A DNA stretch of 64,000 bases from Anaerolineae bacterium (GCA_016926255.1 JAFGOY010000013.1:96516-160515); one strand, 5' to 3'; positions 1 through 9,428 are shown, counted from the stretch's first letter. The notes: a model not told the origin generated them from the sequence alone. A program made the numbers and translations.

Positions 1-737
1 GCAGGCAGCCAGCGTAGCAGGGGACGCCGGGCAACAAATGGAAATTCGCTGGGAAACACGAACGTCAGGACGAGAAGCAGGGATGCAGCGACGGGTATCG
101 AGGCCAGCCACAGCCTGTAAAATGTGTGGGTCGTCCAGAGATCGAAGGTGGTGCCAAAAACAAGCGCAATACCCAGGCAGAACAGCAGAAAGGTGCGCCC
201 GATGACATTGCTGATTCGCTTGAAATAGACCCACAGGCCGATTGCACAGTACACCAGACCGATCAAATAAGGGACGCCAAACATGACCAGTATTTGCCTG
301 GGCGAAACCGCCGAAAGTTCAACTGCTGACTCTCGCGTCGAGCCATCATGGGCCTGAACGGTCAATACAACCGTATCACCAACCGAGCGGCTTTCGAGCA
401 CCTGCTGGTACTCAGTGATGCCAGATACAGGGATGCCGTCAACGGCGATGATGGTTTCGTTCTGAACGAGATCGGGAACGTCGGTGGTCGAAGCCATGTT
501 TCCGACAGAGCCATCTAAAACACTGATGTTTACGGACAGCGGCGGTTCGGTCATCACGCCGATATTCGGCAGTTTCGCCCAGTAGGCAACCCGGAAGGGC
601 GCAACCACGTAAACGGCAGCAACCAGCGCGAGCAAGACATATACAGTGATACGCCCGATGCGGTCAAGTAACTGCCGGGTGCGAACCTGCTGGCTGAAGT
701 AGTTCTGTGATTTGGAGCGTACAGTCGCTGCGCCCAT
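1..737 (-). CDS. PDZ-domain multi-pass membrane protein, 3' part cut off by the window edge
   Basis: I translated this by hand from an ATG at 737 on the minus strand; the frame stays open for 245 codons to the window edge. An N-terminal membrane segment lies at about residues 27-47. An extracytoplasmic PDZ-like region follows at about 66-142, with the typical run NETIIAVDGIPV. Then come several hydrophobic helices (about 148-170, 180-198, 207-228). PDZ plus multi-TM modules are known as sensor parts of some histidine kinases and other signalling proteins, but the output domain is not in view. Function is therefore open; the reading frame itself is convincing. Confidence 0.7.
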   Translation of the reverse strand, partial: MGAATVRSKSQNYFSQQVRTRQLLDRIGRITVYVLLALVAAVYVVAPFRVAYWAKLPNIGVMTEPPLSVNISVLDGSVGNMASTTDVPDLVQNETIIAVDGIPVSGITEYQQVLESRSVGDTVVLTVQAHDGSTRESAVELSAVSPRQILVMFGVPYLIGLVYCAIGLWVYFKRISNVIGRTFLLFCLGIALVFGTTFDLWTTHTFYRLWLASIPVAASLLLVLTFVFPSEFPFVARRPLLRWLP

Positions 738-881
738 CGATCTTTGTCCTGTGCCTGTAAATCATTGTCCGACGATACTCAGATTGGTGTTAACACCGAT
801 GAGTCATTCTACCACAGCGTAGAATCACGCGCCATTGAGTTGAACCCGCGTGACCGTCAAAAATGGCTGCCAAGGGCCAAT

Positions 882-909
882 TTGCACCCTGGGTTTTCTA
901 TCCTATGAT
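882..909 (+). promoter_or_regulatory. candidate sigma70-type promoter
   Basis: TTGCAC (882-887), a 16-bp spacer and TATGAT (904-909) lie about 47 bp before the start codon of the CARDB membrane protein gene. Both hexamers are close to consensus. This is by eye only. Confidence 0.4.
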
Positions 910-956
910 CATCATTGTGCGATAGGGTGAAGAACTAGTGGATTAAGGAGACTGCG

Positions 957-2183
957 ATGGGAAACAAACGGTCGCCAACCCTGTGGTTTGGAATGCTAAT
1001 CGCTCTGGCGGTAATTTCCGTCATCACACCGGTTAGAACCCGGCAGGCGCGGGCGCAGGGGCCGGTGTGGGACCTGGCCATCAATACAGTCGAAGTGATC
1101 GGCTTCGAGGAGGATGGCCGGGTTGCCGTTCTGTTCGTCGAGGTCGCCAACCTGGGATTGGAGGATGTCCCGCCCAGCACGCTGGCGGTTTACGTCGAGG
1201 GGGCAGAGGAGATCATCGCGTTCATGCCAATCGAGGCGCTGGGGCCAGAGAGCACACAGGGTGTCGAGGTGTGGCTCGAACTGCCCGAAGGCTGGGGCGG
1301 GACGGAGCGTTCATTTGCCGCCGAGGCTGACGCAAACAACGACATCCAGGAAGATTTCGAGGACAACAATTTCGCCAGCACCGGGCCGGTCGAGATACCG
1401 GGAGCCATAGAGCCGCCTCCGCAGCCAGAACCAACCGAACCACGCGATGAACCCGCTCCTATGCCCGGCCCTGAACCACAACCCTATTCCGGCGGAGTCC
1501 CGCTGCGGCTGCTGGTGCTGCTTTTGATCGGCGGGGGACTGGGGGGGGTGGCCGCAATCGCCGCCACGCTGACTATCCGCCATACAATCAAGATCAGGCG
1601 TCGCAAAGAATGGCAGCAAAAGGCCAAAAAGGAAAAGGTACCCGACACCTGCCAGCCGCCGCAGCACTACTGCGAGGTCGAAACGGAGATCGAGTTGAAG
1701 ATGCTGAATGTCACCGAGATAGACCTCGCGGTGACGGATGCCAGAACAGGCAACCGGAAAACGAAAAAGGTCAAGGGCAACATCCCCAGGATACTGAACC
1801 AGGCGACCCGGGTGCGGCTCAAGCACGAAACACCAGAACAACTTGGGCAGTGGATCAATGAACTGGCGTCGGAGACTGCCGGGGAAGCGGCAGCACTCGT
1901 CTACCAGCAGGCGAGCGTCTGCCATCTCAGCATGGGCATCCACCTGGAGGGGATCGAGGTGACTTCGACTTTCAGGCTGTATCGCTGCGTCAAGAAAGGC
2001 CAGAGCAGCCAGTGGAAGCAGATCGACCTGTGGAAAGACAAACGGAAAGAGCAGCGCGACGAACCGCTGGCAATGTTCAACTCCATCGGCCCGGAGGATA
2101 CGACCTTAAACAAACAGATAGCCGATGGGCTGAAAGAACCATTCCGCAAGTTTATCGCCGACTACCAGGTGACGATCACCTGA
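957..2183 (+). CDS. secreted, membrane-anchored CARDB-domain protein with cytoplasmic tail
   Basis: The 408-aa product has a signal peptide (about residues 1-33). An Ig-like CARDB domain follows at about 38-145, ending in the usual acidic Asn-rich motif (ANNDIQEDFEDNNF). Then come a Pro/Glu-rich linker (150-178), one membrane helix (about 183-207), a basic stop-transfer stretch, and about 195 cytoplasmic residues with two Cys (about 231 and 238) that I do not recognise. AAGGAGA lies 5 bp before the ATG. CARDB domains are adhesion-like modules; a binding or envelope-sensing role is only inferred. It stands alone between the divergent PDZ gene and hrcA. Confidence 0.75.
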   Translation: MGNKRSPTLWFGMLIALAVISVITPVRTRQARAQGPVWDLAINTVEVIGFEEDGRVAVLFVEVANLGLEDVPPSTLAVYVEGAEEIIAFMPIEALGPESTQGVEVWLELPEGWGGTERSFAAEADANNDIQEDFEDNNFASTGPVEIPGAIEPPPQPEPTEPRDEPAPMPGPEPQPYSGGVPLRLLVLLLIGGGLGGVAAIAATLTIRHTIKIRRRKEWQQKAKKEKVPDTCQPPQHYCEVETEIELKMLNVTEIDLAVTDARTGNRKTKKVKGNIPRILNQATRVRLKHETPEQLGQWINELASETAGEAAALVYQQASVCHLSMGIHLEGIEVTSTFRLYRCVKKGQSSQWKQIDLWKDKRKEQRDEPLAMFNSIGPEDTTLNKQIADGLKEPFRKFIADYQVTIT

Positions 2184-2195
2184 CTGCGGACTGGT

Positions 2196-2225
2196 TTGAC
2201 ATGCCTGCAGGCTTCATGGTACGAT
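2196..2225 (+). promoter_or_regulatory. sigma70-type promoter of hrcA
   Basis: TTGACA (2196-2201), an 18-bp spacer and TACGAT (2220-2225). The CIRCE operator begins 15 bp after the -10 box, so it would cover the first transcribed bases, which is the classic arrangement for repression by HrcA. Confidence 0.6.
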
Positions 2226-2240
2226 CACAGAACGGTTGTT

Positions 2241-2267
2241 TTAGCACTCGTCTGGATAGAGTGCTAA
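2241..2267 (+). promoter_or_regulatory. CIRCE operator (HrcA binding site)
   Basis: The inverted repeat TTAGCACTC - 9 bp - GAGTGCTAA matches the CIRCE consensus without a mismatch. It sits between the predicted promoter and the hrcA start. HrcA is the known repressor of CIRCE, so hrcA (and probably the genes behind it) should be autoregulated and heat-inducible. I found no second CIRCE in the window. Confidence 0.95.
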
Positions 2268-2283
2268 TTTGGAGTAAGATAAC

Positions 2284-3396
2284 GTGTCAGGTTTGTCTCA
2301 ACGGCAGGAATACATCCTGGGTTTGATCATCCGAGAGTACGTCAAGGCGGCCAACCCGGTCGGCTCGAAAGTGCTGGTCGACGGGTATGACCTGAATGTC
2401 AGTTCGGCGACGGTTCGCAACGACATGGCCGCACTGGAAGACGAAGGGCTGATCCACGCGCCGCACACATCAGCCGGACGGGTGCCGACGGAAGCCGGAT
2501 ACCGGTATTTCGTCCAGAAATTACTGGGCGATACCGAGCTGTCATCGACCGAGAAACGGATGATCCGGCACCAGTTTCATCAATCAAAATACGATGTCGA
2601 GCAGTGGCTAAGGCTGGCCGCTTCGGTGCTGGCAAAAACGACGCGCACGGCGTCGCTGGTAACCACACCGCAGGTCGTTGAGGCACGCTTCAAGCACATC
2701 GAGCTGATCTGCACCCAGGGCCGGATGGTATTGATGGTGCTGGTGCTGGAAGGCGGAGCCGTTCGCCAGCAGATGCTCTCACTCTCCGAACCGGTACTCC
2801 AGGACAAACTCAGCGAAGCGGCGGCACACATCAATACGCTTTGCACCGGGAAACTGGCCGGTTGGATCCGCTCCCATCTACACCAGCAGCCCACGCTGGA
2901 GCAGGAGATCATGGGGCTGGCCGCCGAACTGCTCGACCGGGCAGGAATCTGGCACCGGGCGGTGTATTCGGATGGGCTGCTCAATTTCTTTGCGCCCCAA
3001 TATCTCGCCGACCGCCAGGATGTAACGCCAGAACGACAGAGAGAAACAACAACCTCCGAGCCGGTCGAAGCCGACCAGTTAGGGGCAAGGCAGGCGCTCC
3101 ATATCCTTGAGGAGCAGAGTCTCCTCGAAGAGATACTGGCCGACGCGCTGACACCCGACGCGGAGGGCGTCCAGGTGATGATCGCGGGCGAAGGGCGCTG
3201 GGAAGAACTCAGCCATACGTCGATGGTGCTCTCGCGCTACGGCCACAGCCAGGCGACCGGCGCGCTGGGGGTGCTCGGCCCGACCCGGCTGCACTATGGG
3301 CGGGCGATTTCAGCCGTGCGATATGTTGCCGGGTTGATGAGCGATATGCTGATCGAAGTTTACGGCGAAGAAGATCATTTTGCGGGCGAATCTTAA
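2284..3396 (+). CDS. hrcA: heat-inducible transcription repressor HrcA
   Basis: At 370 aa this is of usual length for HrcA. It has an N-terminal winged helix (about residues 1-75) with the family runs SSATVRNDMAALEDEGLI and SAGRVPTEAGYRYFV, and a C-terminal GAF-like domain ending in GPTRLHYGRAISAVRYVA. HrcA represses chaperone genes through CIRCE and in other bacteria needs GroEL to stay active. The start is GTG, 17 bp after the perfect CIRCE. It is first in the hrcA-grpE-dnaK-dnaJ order. Confidence 0.95.
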   Translation: MSGLSQRQEYILGLIIREYVKAANPVGSKVLVDGYDLNVSSATVRNDMAALEDEGLIHAPHTSAGRVPTEAGYRYFVQKLLGDTELSSTEKRMIRHQFHQSKYDVEQWLRLAASVLAKTTRTASLVTTPQVVEARFKHIELICTQGRMVLMVLVLEGGAVRQQMLSLSEPVLQDKLSEAAAHINTLCTGKLAGWIRSHLHQQPTLEQEIMGLAAELLDRAGIWHRAVYSDGLLNFFAPQYLADRQDVTPERQRETTTSEPVEADQLGARQALHILEEQSLLEEILADALTPDAEGVQVMIAGEGRWEELSHTSMVLSRYGHSQATGALGVLGPTRLHYGRAISAVRYVAGLMSDMLIEVYGEEDHFAGES

Positions 3397-3514
3397 CAGA
3401 AAGTAAAAAAGTCATCAGAAATCGGCGGCTCTAACGTATCTCTAATATCATCCAGGTAAAATTCAATCGCTGTTACAGACAGCGCCATACCTGATCAGTC
3501 ATTGAGGATAAAGC

Positions 3515-4117
3515 GTGAGCAAGCAAGAAGAAAACGTCAACCCAGAAAACAGTATTGAAGAGGAAGTCGACGAGATCGAAGAGGGTGCCCGGCCAGAAGA
3601 AGAATCGACCGAAGCGGTAGTCGACGATTCAGCGGTCGAGGAGACTCCCCCTACCCCGGAGGAACAGCTCGCCGAAGCCGAAGCTAAAGCGAGCGAATAT
3701 CTCGACGGCTGGCAGCGTGCCCGCGCCGAACTTGCTAACTTCAAGAAGCGCACCGAGCGCGAGCGCGAATTGTGGAAGCAGACCCTTCAAAGCGACATTC
3801 TGATCGGGCTGCTGCCGGTAGTCGACGATTTCGACCGGGCGCTTGAGAACAAACCTGCACTATCCGAGGGTGACGGAGCGAGTGAATGGCTCGGCGGGAT
3901 CGAACTTATTCACCGGAAACTGGTCGGGCAGTTAGAGGAACTGGGGGTAAGTACCATCGCTGCACTGAATGAGCCATTCGACCCGGCCTATCACGAAGCG
4001 GTGATGGAATCAGAGTCAGCGGATCATCAGCCGGGGCACGTCATGGAAGTGATACGCAAGGGCTATATGATCGGTGACAAGGTGCTGCGACCGGCGATGG
4101 TCGTCGTGGCAAAATAG
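3515..4117 (+). CDS. grpE: nucleotide exchange factor GrpE
   Basis: The 200-aa product has a long acidic, disordered N-terminus (about residues 1-50), a coiled-coil dimerisation segment (about 50-110, with ELANFKKRTERERE) and the C-terminal beta domain that contacts the DnaK ATPase (ending GYMIGDKVLRPAMVVVAK). GrpE speeds ADP release from DnaK. The GTG start follows TTGAGGA. It lies 118 bp behind hrcA and 111 bp before dnaK, with no terminator between, so cotranscription from the CIRCE promoter is likely. Confidence 0.95.
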   Translation: MSKQEENVNPENSIEEEVDEIEEGARPEEESTEAVVDDSAVEETPPTPEEQLAEAEAKASEYLDGWQRARAELANFKKRTERERELWKQTLQSDILIGLLPVVDDFDRALENKPALSEGDGASEWLGGIELIHRKLVGQLEELGVSTIAALNEPFDPAYHEAVMESESADHQPGHVMEVIRKGYMIGDKVLRPAMVVVAK

Positions 4118-4228
4118 GCTGCATATTAAAACAAATTTGAGGCAGCACCCGTACAGTGGTATGAGACGGGTAAACAATCACACTGCAATCATCAGTTTAA
4201 ACTAAAGAAAGACAGGGAGTGAAAACGA

Positions 4229-6127
4229 ATGGGTAGAATAATTGGCATTGACTTAGGGACAACAAACTCTGTCGCCGCAGTGATCGAGGGCGGCGAACCA
4301 ACGGTCATTCCATCGGCAGAAGGCGGGCGGCTCTTCCCGTCAGTGGTTGCCATCGACAAGAACGGGCAGCGGCTGGTCGGGCAGGTAGCCCACCGGCAGG
4401 CGGTGGTCAACAGCGAAAACACCATCTCCTCGATCAAGCGCCTGATGGGGCGTAAGTTCGAAGATGCGGAAGTCAAAAAGGCGATGTCGCTGGTGCCTTA
4501 CGAGGTCATCAAGGCATCGAACGACGACGCCTGGGTCAAGATGAACGGTAAGGAATACTCGCCGCCAGAGATTTCGGCGATGATCCTCCAGAAGATCAAG
4601 GCAGACGCCGAAGCCTACCTGGGCGAGGAAGTCACCCAGGCGGTGATCACCGTTCCGGCATACTTCAACGACAGCCAGCGGCAGGCAACGAAGGACGCGG
4701 GGCGCATCGCCGGGCTGGAGGTCATGCGGATCATCAACGAGCCGACCGCCTCATCGCTGGCATACGGGCTGGACAGGAAAACCGATGAAACGATCGCAGT
4801 CTATGACCTGGGCGGCGGCACGTTCGACATCTCGATCCTGGACGTCGGCGATGGCGTGTTTGAGGTTCGCTCAACGAACGGCGACACCTTCCTAGGCGGC
4901 GACGACTTCGACCAGCGGATCATCGACTGGATCGCCGACGAGTTCCTGAAGGAGCAGGGGATCGACCTGCGGCAGGACAAGCCTGCCCTCCAGCGGTTGA
5001 AAGAAGCTGCCGAGAACGCCAAGAAAGAACTCTCATCCAAGACAGAGACGGAGATCAATCTGCCGTATGTTACCGCCGACGCAGGTGGGCCGAAGCATCT
5101 CCAGATGACTCTCACCCGCGCCAAACTCGAGCAACTGGTCGACGACCTGATCCAGCGATCAATCGACCCATGCAAGCTGGCGCTGAAGGATGCCGGTGTA
5201 TCGGCCAAAGACATTGACGAAGTAGTGCTCGTCGGCGGTATGACGCGTATGCCCGCAGTACAGGCAGCCGTGAAAGACTTCTTTGGCAAAGAACCGCACA
5301 AGGGCGTCAACCCCGACGAGGTGGTCGGGTTAGGCGCAGCGATCCAGGCAGGCGTGCTGGGCGGCGATGTGAAGGACATCCTGCTGCTGGACGTCACCCC
5401 GCTGACCCTAAGCGTCGAGACGCTGGGCGGTGTGGCAACCCCACTCATCGAGCGGAACACGACGATTCCGGTTTCGAAGAGCCAGATTTTCAGCACGGCT
5501 TCGGATGGGCAAACGCAGGTCGAGGTTCACGTCGTGCAGGGTGAACGCCCGATGGCGATGGACAACAAGTCGCTAGGCAAGTTCATTCTGGACGGCATCC
5601 CGCCCGCACCGCGCGGCGTCCCGCAGATCGAAGTGAAGTTCGACATCGACGCGGATGGCATTCTCAACGTGTCGGCGAAAGACAAAGCGACCGGGCGCGA
5701 GCAGAGCATCACGATCACGGCATCAAGCGGATTGCAGGAAACCGAGATCGAGAAGATGGTCAAGGATGCCGAGAAGCATGCCGAGGCCGACCGCAGTAAG
5801 AAAGAACAGCAGGAAATCCGCAATACGGCGGACAGCGCAGTCTACTCGGCAGAAAAGATGATCCGTGACTACGGCGATCAGCTTCCTGAAGAAGCGAAGA
5901 AAGTGACCGAAGAAAAGGCCGAGGCGGTCAGAAAAGCCCTGGAAGGTGACAACGCCGACGACATCCGCCGGGCGACTGACGACCTGGTCAGGCAGATTCA
6001 ATCGCTGGGCGCGTCGATGTACGAGGATCAGGCAGCGGCAGCGGCAGCCGAGGGCGCAGCCGGGCCGGACGAAGGCCAGGGGCCAGGCGGCGACGAAGAC
6101 GTCGTCGAAGGCGAAGTGGTCGAATAG
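4229..6127 (+). CDS. dnaK: molecular chaperone DnaK (Hsp70)
   Basis: The 632-aa product has a complete Hsp70 layout. The ATPase domain (about 1-380) carries the phosphate-1 motif [10 protein letters not shown] and the phosphate-2 motif [14 protein letters not shown]. The substrate-binding beta domain spans about 390-500, followed by the helical lid and an acidic Gly-rich tail ending EGEVVE. It refolds proteins with DnaJ and GrpE, both encoded here. The ATG is preceded by AGGGAGTG. A strong hairpin terminator follows the stop, so the operon probably ends here rather than running into dnaJ. Confidence 0.98.
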   Translation: MGRIIGIDLGTTNSVAAVIEGGEPTVIPSAEGGRLFPSVVAIDKNGQRLVGQVAHRQAVVNSENTISSIKRLMGRKFEDAEVKKAMSLVPYEVIKASNDDAWVKMNGKEYSPPEISAMILQKIKADAEAYLGEEVTQAVITVPAYFNDSQRQATKDAGRIAGLEVMRIINEPTASSLAYGLDRKTDETIAVYDLGGGTFDISILDVGDGVFEVRSTNGDTFLGGDDFDQRIIDWIADEFLKEQGIDLRQDKPALQRLKEAAENAKKELSSKTETEINLPYVTADAGGPKHLQMTLTRAKLEQLVDDLIQRSIDPCKLALKDAGVSAKDIDEVVLVGGMTRMPAVQAAVKDFFGKEPHKGVNPDEVVGLGAAIQAGVLGGDVKDILLLDVTPLTLSVETLGGVATPLIERNTTIPVSKSQIFSTASDGQTQVEVHVVQGERPMAMDNKSLGKFILDGIPPAPRGVPQIEVKFDIDADGILNVSAKDKATGREQSITITASSGLQETEIEKMVKDAEKHAEADRSKKEQQEIRNTADSAVYSAEKMIRDYGDQLPEEAKKVTEEKAEAVRKALEGDNADDIRRATDDLVRQIQSLGASMYEDQAAAAAAEGAAGPDEGQGPGGDEDVVEGEVVE

Positions 6128-6150
6128 ACCGGTAATCAGCGGCAAATCCA

Positions 6151-6185
6151 GGCCAGCACTATCTTGCAGATGGTGCTGGCCTTTT
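6151..6185 (+). terminator. rho-independent terminator after dnaK
   Basis: A near-perfect 14-bp stem (GGCCAGCACTATCT pairing with AGATGGTGCTGGCC, one G-U) with a 3-nt loop is followed by TTTT. It separates dnaK from dnaJ. Confidence 0.85.
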
Positions 6186-6299
6186 CGCAATCCGTGCTTT
6201 TGATTCGGCGTATAGAAAGCGCTGGAGTAGAATAGTCTCTGTGATCGGGAACAGGTTGTAGATTCAGGTAAAATCAGCCTCCCGAAATTTTTGTTATGG

Positions 6300-7472
6300 A
6301 TGGTGAATGTGTCGACAGTTGGAAACCGCGATTACTACGAGATATTAGGGGTCTCACGCGAGGCCACCCCTGAAGAGATCAAGAAGGCCTTTCGGCGAAA
6401 AGCCCGCCAGTATCATCCTGACGTGGCGAAAGAGGATGGTGCCGAGGCCAAGTTCAAAGAGATCAACGAGGCCTACGAAATCCTGGGCGACGAGCAAAAG
6501 CGAGCCGCTTATGATCGCTTCGGTCATTCGGCGGTCAACGGCTCGATGGGCGGCGATCCTTTCAGCGGGTTCGGTGGTTTCTCCGACATATTCGACGAGT
6601 TCTTCGGCGGGGGATTCCGAACCACACGGCGCGCCTCGCGGCACGCTCCCCGGCGCGGGCAGGATTTACAGTATCGCCTGACCATCGACTTCGAGGAGGC
6701 GGTTTTCGGCTCCGACCGAGAGATCGAGTATGAGCGGACGGCCACCTGCCGGACATGCGGCGGAAACGGAGCCGAACCGGGCACCAACCCGATCCGCTGC
6801 CAGCGCTGCGGCGGTTCGGGAGAAGTGCGCAGCGTCCGCCAGACCTTCCTGGGACAGATGGTCAACATCACCACCTGCCCTGACTGCAACGGGAGCGGCG
6901 AAGTCGTTACGTCACCCTGCCACGAGTGCAAAGGGCACGGTCAGATACGCGAAGTGCGCCAACTGAGAGTCAGCGTCCCGGCGGGGGTCGACCAGGGGAC
7001 GCAAATCCGGATCAGCGGCGAGGGGGAACCGGGCACGAACGGCGGGCCGCCAGGCAATCTCTACATCGTCGTATCGGTTCGCCAGCATGAGTATTTTCGC
7101 CGCAGAGGTGACGACCTGTTCATCAAGCTGCGGATCAATATCGCCCAGGCTGCGTTGGGCCATACGCTGATGGTGCCGATTCTCACGGCTGAGGGCGAGT
7201 CCGACCACGAAATGATCATCCCGGCGGGAACGCAGTCGGGAGAAGTATTCGTCATCAAGGGGAAGGGTGTACCGCGCCTCCGCCGCGACGGGACTCACGT
7301 CGGCTACGGCAACCTGGAAGTAATGGTGGAAGTGGAAACTCCCAGGAACCTGACTGAGGAACAGTATCTGCTTTTCGGGCAGCTTGCGGAGACACTCGGC
7401 GATGCGGTGATCCCGCCCGCCAACCAGAAGGGCTTTTTCGACCGCGTGATCGATTGGCTGGGCGGAGAATAA
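6300..7472 (+). CDS. dnaJ: chaperone DnaJ (Hsp40, type I)
   Basis: About 390 aa. The J domain holds HPD at about residues 39-41. A short Gly/Phe-rich stretch follows (SGFGGFSDIFDEFFGGGFR). The zinc domain has four repeats, CRTCGGNG, CQRCGGSG, CPDCNGSG and CHECKGHG, before the C-terminal substrate domains. It stimulates DnaK ATPase and delivers substrates. The start is uncertain: the ATG at 6300 is used, but GTG at 6309 (giving MSTVGNRDYYEILG) is also plausible, and a TTG at 6291 is in frame. It lies behind the dnaK terminator, so it needs read-through or its own promoter. Confidence 0.95.
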   Translation: MVNVSTVGNRDYYEILGVSREATPEEIKKAFRRKARQYHPDVAKEDGAEAKFKEINEAYEILGDEQKRAAYDRFGHSAVNGSMGGDPFSGFGGFSDIFDEFFGGGFRTTRRASRHAPRRGQDLQYRLTIDFEEAVFGSDREIEYERTATCRTCGGNGAEPGTNPIRCQRCGGSGEVRSVRQTFLGQMVNITTCPDCNGSGEVVTSPCHECKGHGQIREVRQLRVSVPAGVDQGTQIRISGEGEPGTNGGPPGNLYIVVSVRQHEYFRRRGDDLFIKLRINIAQAALGHTLMVPILTAEGESDHEMIIPAGTQSGEVFVIKGKGVPRLRRDGTHVGYGNLEVMVEVETPRNLTEEQYLLFGQLAETLGDAVIPPANQKGFFDRVIDWLGGE

Positions 7473-7506
7473 GCCATCGAGCATTGACCAGCCATCCGGG
7501 GGCAGG

Positions 7507-8046
7507 ATGATGGACCCAGTCGTCTGCATCTATGGTGGTTCGACAACAGAACGAAATGAAGCCGATTACGAGACGGCGGTGCAGCTTGGCCGCCTGCTGG
7601 CCGAGAACGGCTACTCGGTGATGACCGGCGGCTATGCCGGGATCATGGAAGCGGCCAGCCGGGGAGCGAAAGAGGCCGGAGGACACGTGATCGGGGTGAC
7701 GACCAGCCTGTTCGACGCGGAAGGCCGCAGGCCCAATCTATTCCTGGACGATGTGATCCAGATGGAGACACTCACCAACCGGCTGATTTACCTGGTCACA
7801 AAAAGCGACGCGGCCATTGCCATGCCGGGCGGAATCGGGACGTTGAGCGAGATCGCCCTGACATGGAGCCTGATGCAGGTCGGGCAGATACCGCTCAAGC
7901 CGTTCCTGCTGATGGGCGAACACTGGGCAGACCTGATGCAAACTTTTTATGGCGACGGGCGGCATATCAACCAGCGGGATATGCACCTGTTCCAGGTCAT
8001 TCGCACGCCGGAGCAGGCGATTTCGCTGCTCCAGGACTGGGAATAG
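7507..8046 (+). CDS. LOG-family (TIGR00725-like) nucleotide phosphoribohydrolase
   Basis: The 179-aa Rossmann-like protein carries the family motif PGGIGTLSE at about residues 106-115 and the N-terminal run CIYGGSTTERNEADYETA. An upstream GGYAGIMEAASRGAKEAGG matches the usual GG(G)xxGxM segment. LOG proteins cleave cytokinin-type or other nucleoside 5'-monophosphates to base and ribose-phosphate; older databases called them lysine decarboxylases. It starts 34 bp after dnaJ, possibly in the same transcript. The true substrate cannot be read from sequence. Confidence 0.85.
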   Translation: MMDPVVCIYGGSTTERNEADYETAVQLGRLLAENGYSVMTGGYAGIMEAASRGAKEAGGHVIGVTTSLFDAEGRRPNLFLDDVIQMETLTNRLIYLVTKSDAAIAMPGGIGTLSEIALTWSLMQVGQIPLKPFLLMGEHWADLMQTFYGDGRHINQRDMHLFQVIRTPEQAISLLQDWE

Positions 8047-8047
8047 G

Positions 8048-8086
8048 CATCTATGCAAAATTCGCTTCGCTCAATTCGCATAGATG
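8048..8086 (+). terminator. intergenic hairpin after the LOG-family gene
   Basis: CATCTATGC (8048-8056) pairs with GCATAGATG (8078-8086), with further AATT pairing inside the loop. It begins directly behind the stop codon. There is no U-tract, so it may be a 3'-end stabiliser rather than a true terminator. Confidence 0.4.
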
Positions 8087-8160
8087 ATGAAACGAATCGG
8101 ACAGGACAGCATCCAAATAGATTGTAATTGCAGCGATCTCGTGGCAGATCATCCGGATTA

Positions 8161-8189
8161 TTGATGACACCAGACCGGCATGGTACCAT
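8161..8189 (+). promoter_or_regulatory. candidate promoter of trxA
   Basis: TTGATG, a 17-bp spacer and TACCAT lie about 65 bp before the trxA start. Each hexamer matches 4 of 6 consensus bases, so this is weak. The rest of the 207-bp gap before trxA shows only the hairpin at 8048-8086. Confidence 0.3.
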
Positions 8190-8253
8190 CCGTAAGGATT
8201 ACCGTTTACAGCCCGTCTAAAGAACGAAAACGAACTTAGAGGAGTAAAGTAGA

Positions 8254-8580
8254 ATGGCAAAACCCTTAACATTTACCGACAGCAACTTCGAGGAAGATGT
8301 GCTCGATGCCAATATGCCCGTACTGGTCGACTTCTGGGCTGAATGGTGCGCCCCGTGCAAGATGATAGCACCCATCGTCGAAGAACTGGCGAATGAGTAC
8401 GATGGCAAGTTGAAGGTCGGCAAGGTCGACGCCGACACTAACATGAATACCATGCAGGCCTTCGGTATCCAGGGCATCCCGACGCTGATCCTGTTCAAAG
8501 GCGGAGAGGCCGTCGAGCGGATCACCGGGTTCATGCCGAAAGAGCGCCTGGTCAACCGGCTGGCACCGCATCTCGAATAG
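8254..8580 (+). CDS. trxA: thioredoxin
   Basis: The 108-aa protein is a standard single-domain thioredoxin with [11 protein letters not shown] (redox Cys32 and Cys35; CAPC rather than the commoner CGPC) and the cis-proline loop GIQGIPTL (Pro76). It reduces disulfides in cytoplasmic proteins. TTAGAGGAG precedes the ATG. A strong terminator follows, so it is probably monocistronic. Confidence 0.95.
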   Translation: MAKPLTFTDSNFEEDVLDANMPVLVDFWAEWCAPCKMIAPIVEELANEYDGKLKVGKVDADTNMNTMQAFGIQGIPTLILFKGGEAVERITGFMPKERLVNRLAPHLE

Positions 8581-8605
8581 ATTCAACCGGCAAACAGCCG
8601 ATCAC

Positions 8606-8639
8606 AGAGCCGCCTGGGACATCCCCAGCGGCTCTTTTT
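8606..8639 (+). terminator. rho-independent terminator after trxA
   Basis: AGAGCCGC (8606-8613) pairs with GCGGCTCT (8628-8635); TGGG/CCCA extends the stem inward past one bulged C. TTTT follows. Confidence 0.9.
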
Positions 8640-8687
8640 AATTTGTGCTAGACTGATCGTATTACTCACGTTTAGCAGGAGGTTATC

Positions 8688-9428
8688 ATGGGTATCTTCG
8701 CCCGGATTCGGGAACGCCTCGGATCGGCGTTTGGCGCGGTTCTCGCTGCGATATGTTTTCTGGCCCTTGGCGCAGTGATGGCTTTCGTGATCTCCCCCCA
8801 GCAGGCCGCCGAATGGCGGCGTATTCAGAATCTACCGGAGCTGACCGCCTCCAGCTTCGCCGGGGTACAAACCGGTGAAGCTGTCGCGATCACCGGGAAA
8901 CTCGAAGACAACGACCCTCTCAATGTTTATGAACACGTAGCCTACACCGTCGAAGAATGGCAGGTCGAGCCGCCGGATGAGGACGACAGCACTGCCGACG
9001 GGTCGTGGTCAACCATCGAAACGGTCGTCCCAGAACTGAACGTCTCAATCTCCGGGGGGACGGTCAGAACGACGGCAGTCAACCAAGCCACGCTTGGCGG
9101 CGGCCTGGACGAAATCATTGACGAGGCGTACAGCAGACAGACCGCCAAATACGACGGTCGTGAGCTTAGCGAGGGATCGCTGCGCATCCGGGGTTTCAGA
9201 GACGGGAATCTGGTTACTGTCGTGGGGAAGAAAGGCAGCAGCGGCGATCTGGTCCCTGATCGACTGTATGCCGGTGACCGCGTGGAGCTTGTCGACAGCA
9301 TCCGCGCCAGCGCACGAACGACATTCGTCATCGGGATCGTGATGATGGTCATCTCACCGCTGGTGCTGGTCGGTGGGATACTGGCGGCTATATTTGGCAA
9401 ACGGAGGGCAGCGAGGATCAGCACATAA
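8688..9428 (+). CDS. GIDE-like membrane protein, copy 1
   Basis: The 246-aa product has two membrane segments, at about residues 13-35 and 207-232, bracketing a mostly beta domain of about 170 residues. The layout and the segments GEAVAITGKLEDN, HVAYTVEEWQ and GNLVTVVGK resemble bacterial members of the GIDE/E3-ligase-like family, where no RING finger is present. I see no RING Cys here. The next gene encodes a paralogue that can be aligned along its whole length. AGGAGG precedes the ATG. Molecular function is unknown. Confidence 0.65.
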   Translation: MGIFARIRERLGSAFGAVLAAICFLALGAVMAFVISPQQAAEWRRIQNLPELTASSFAGVQTGEAVAITGKLEDNDPLNVYEHVAYTVEEWQVEPPDEDDSTADGSWSTIETVVPELNVSISGGTVRTTAVNQATLGGGLDEIIDEAYSRQTAKYDGRELSEGSLRIRGFRDGNLVTVVGKKGSSGDLVPDRLYAGDRVELVDSIRASARTTFVIGIVMMVISPLVLVGGILAAIFGKRRAARIST

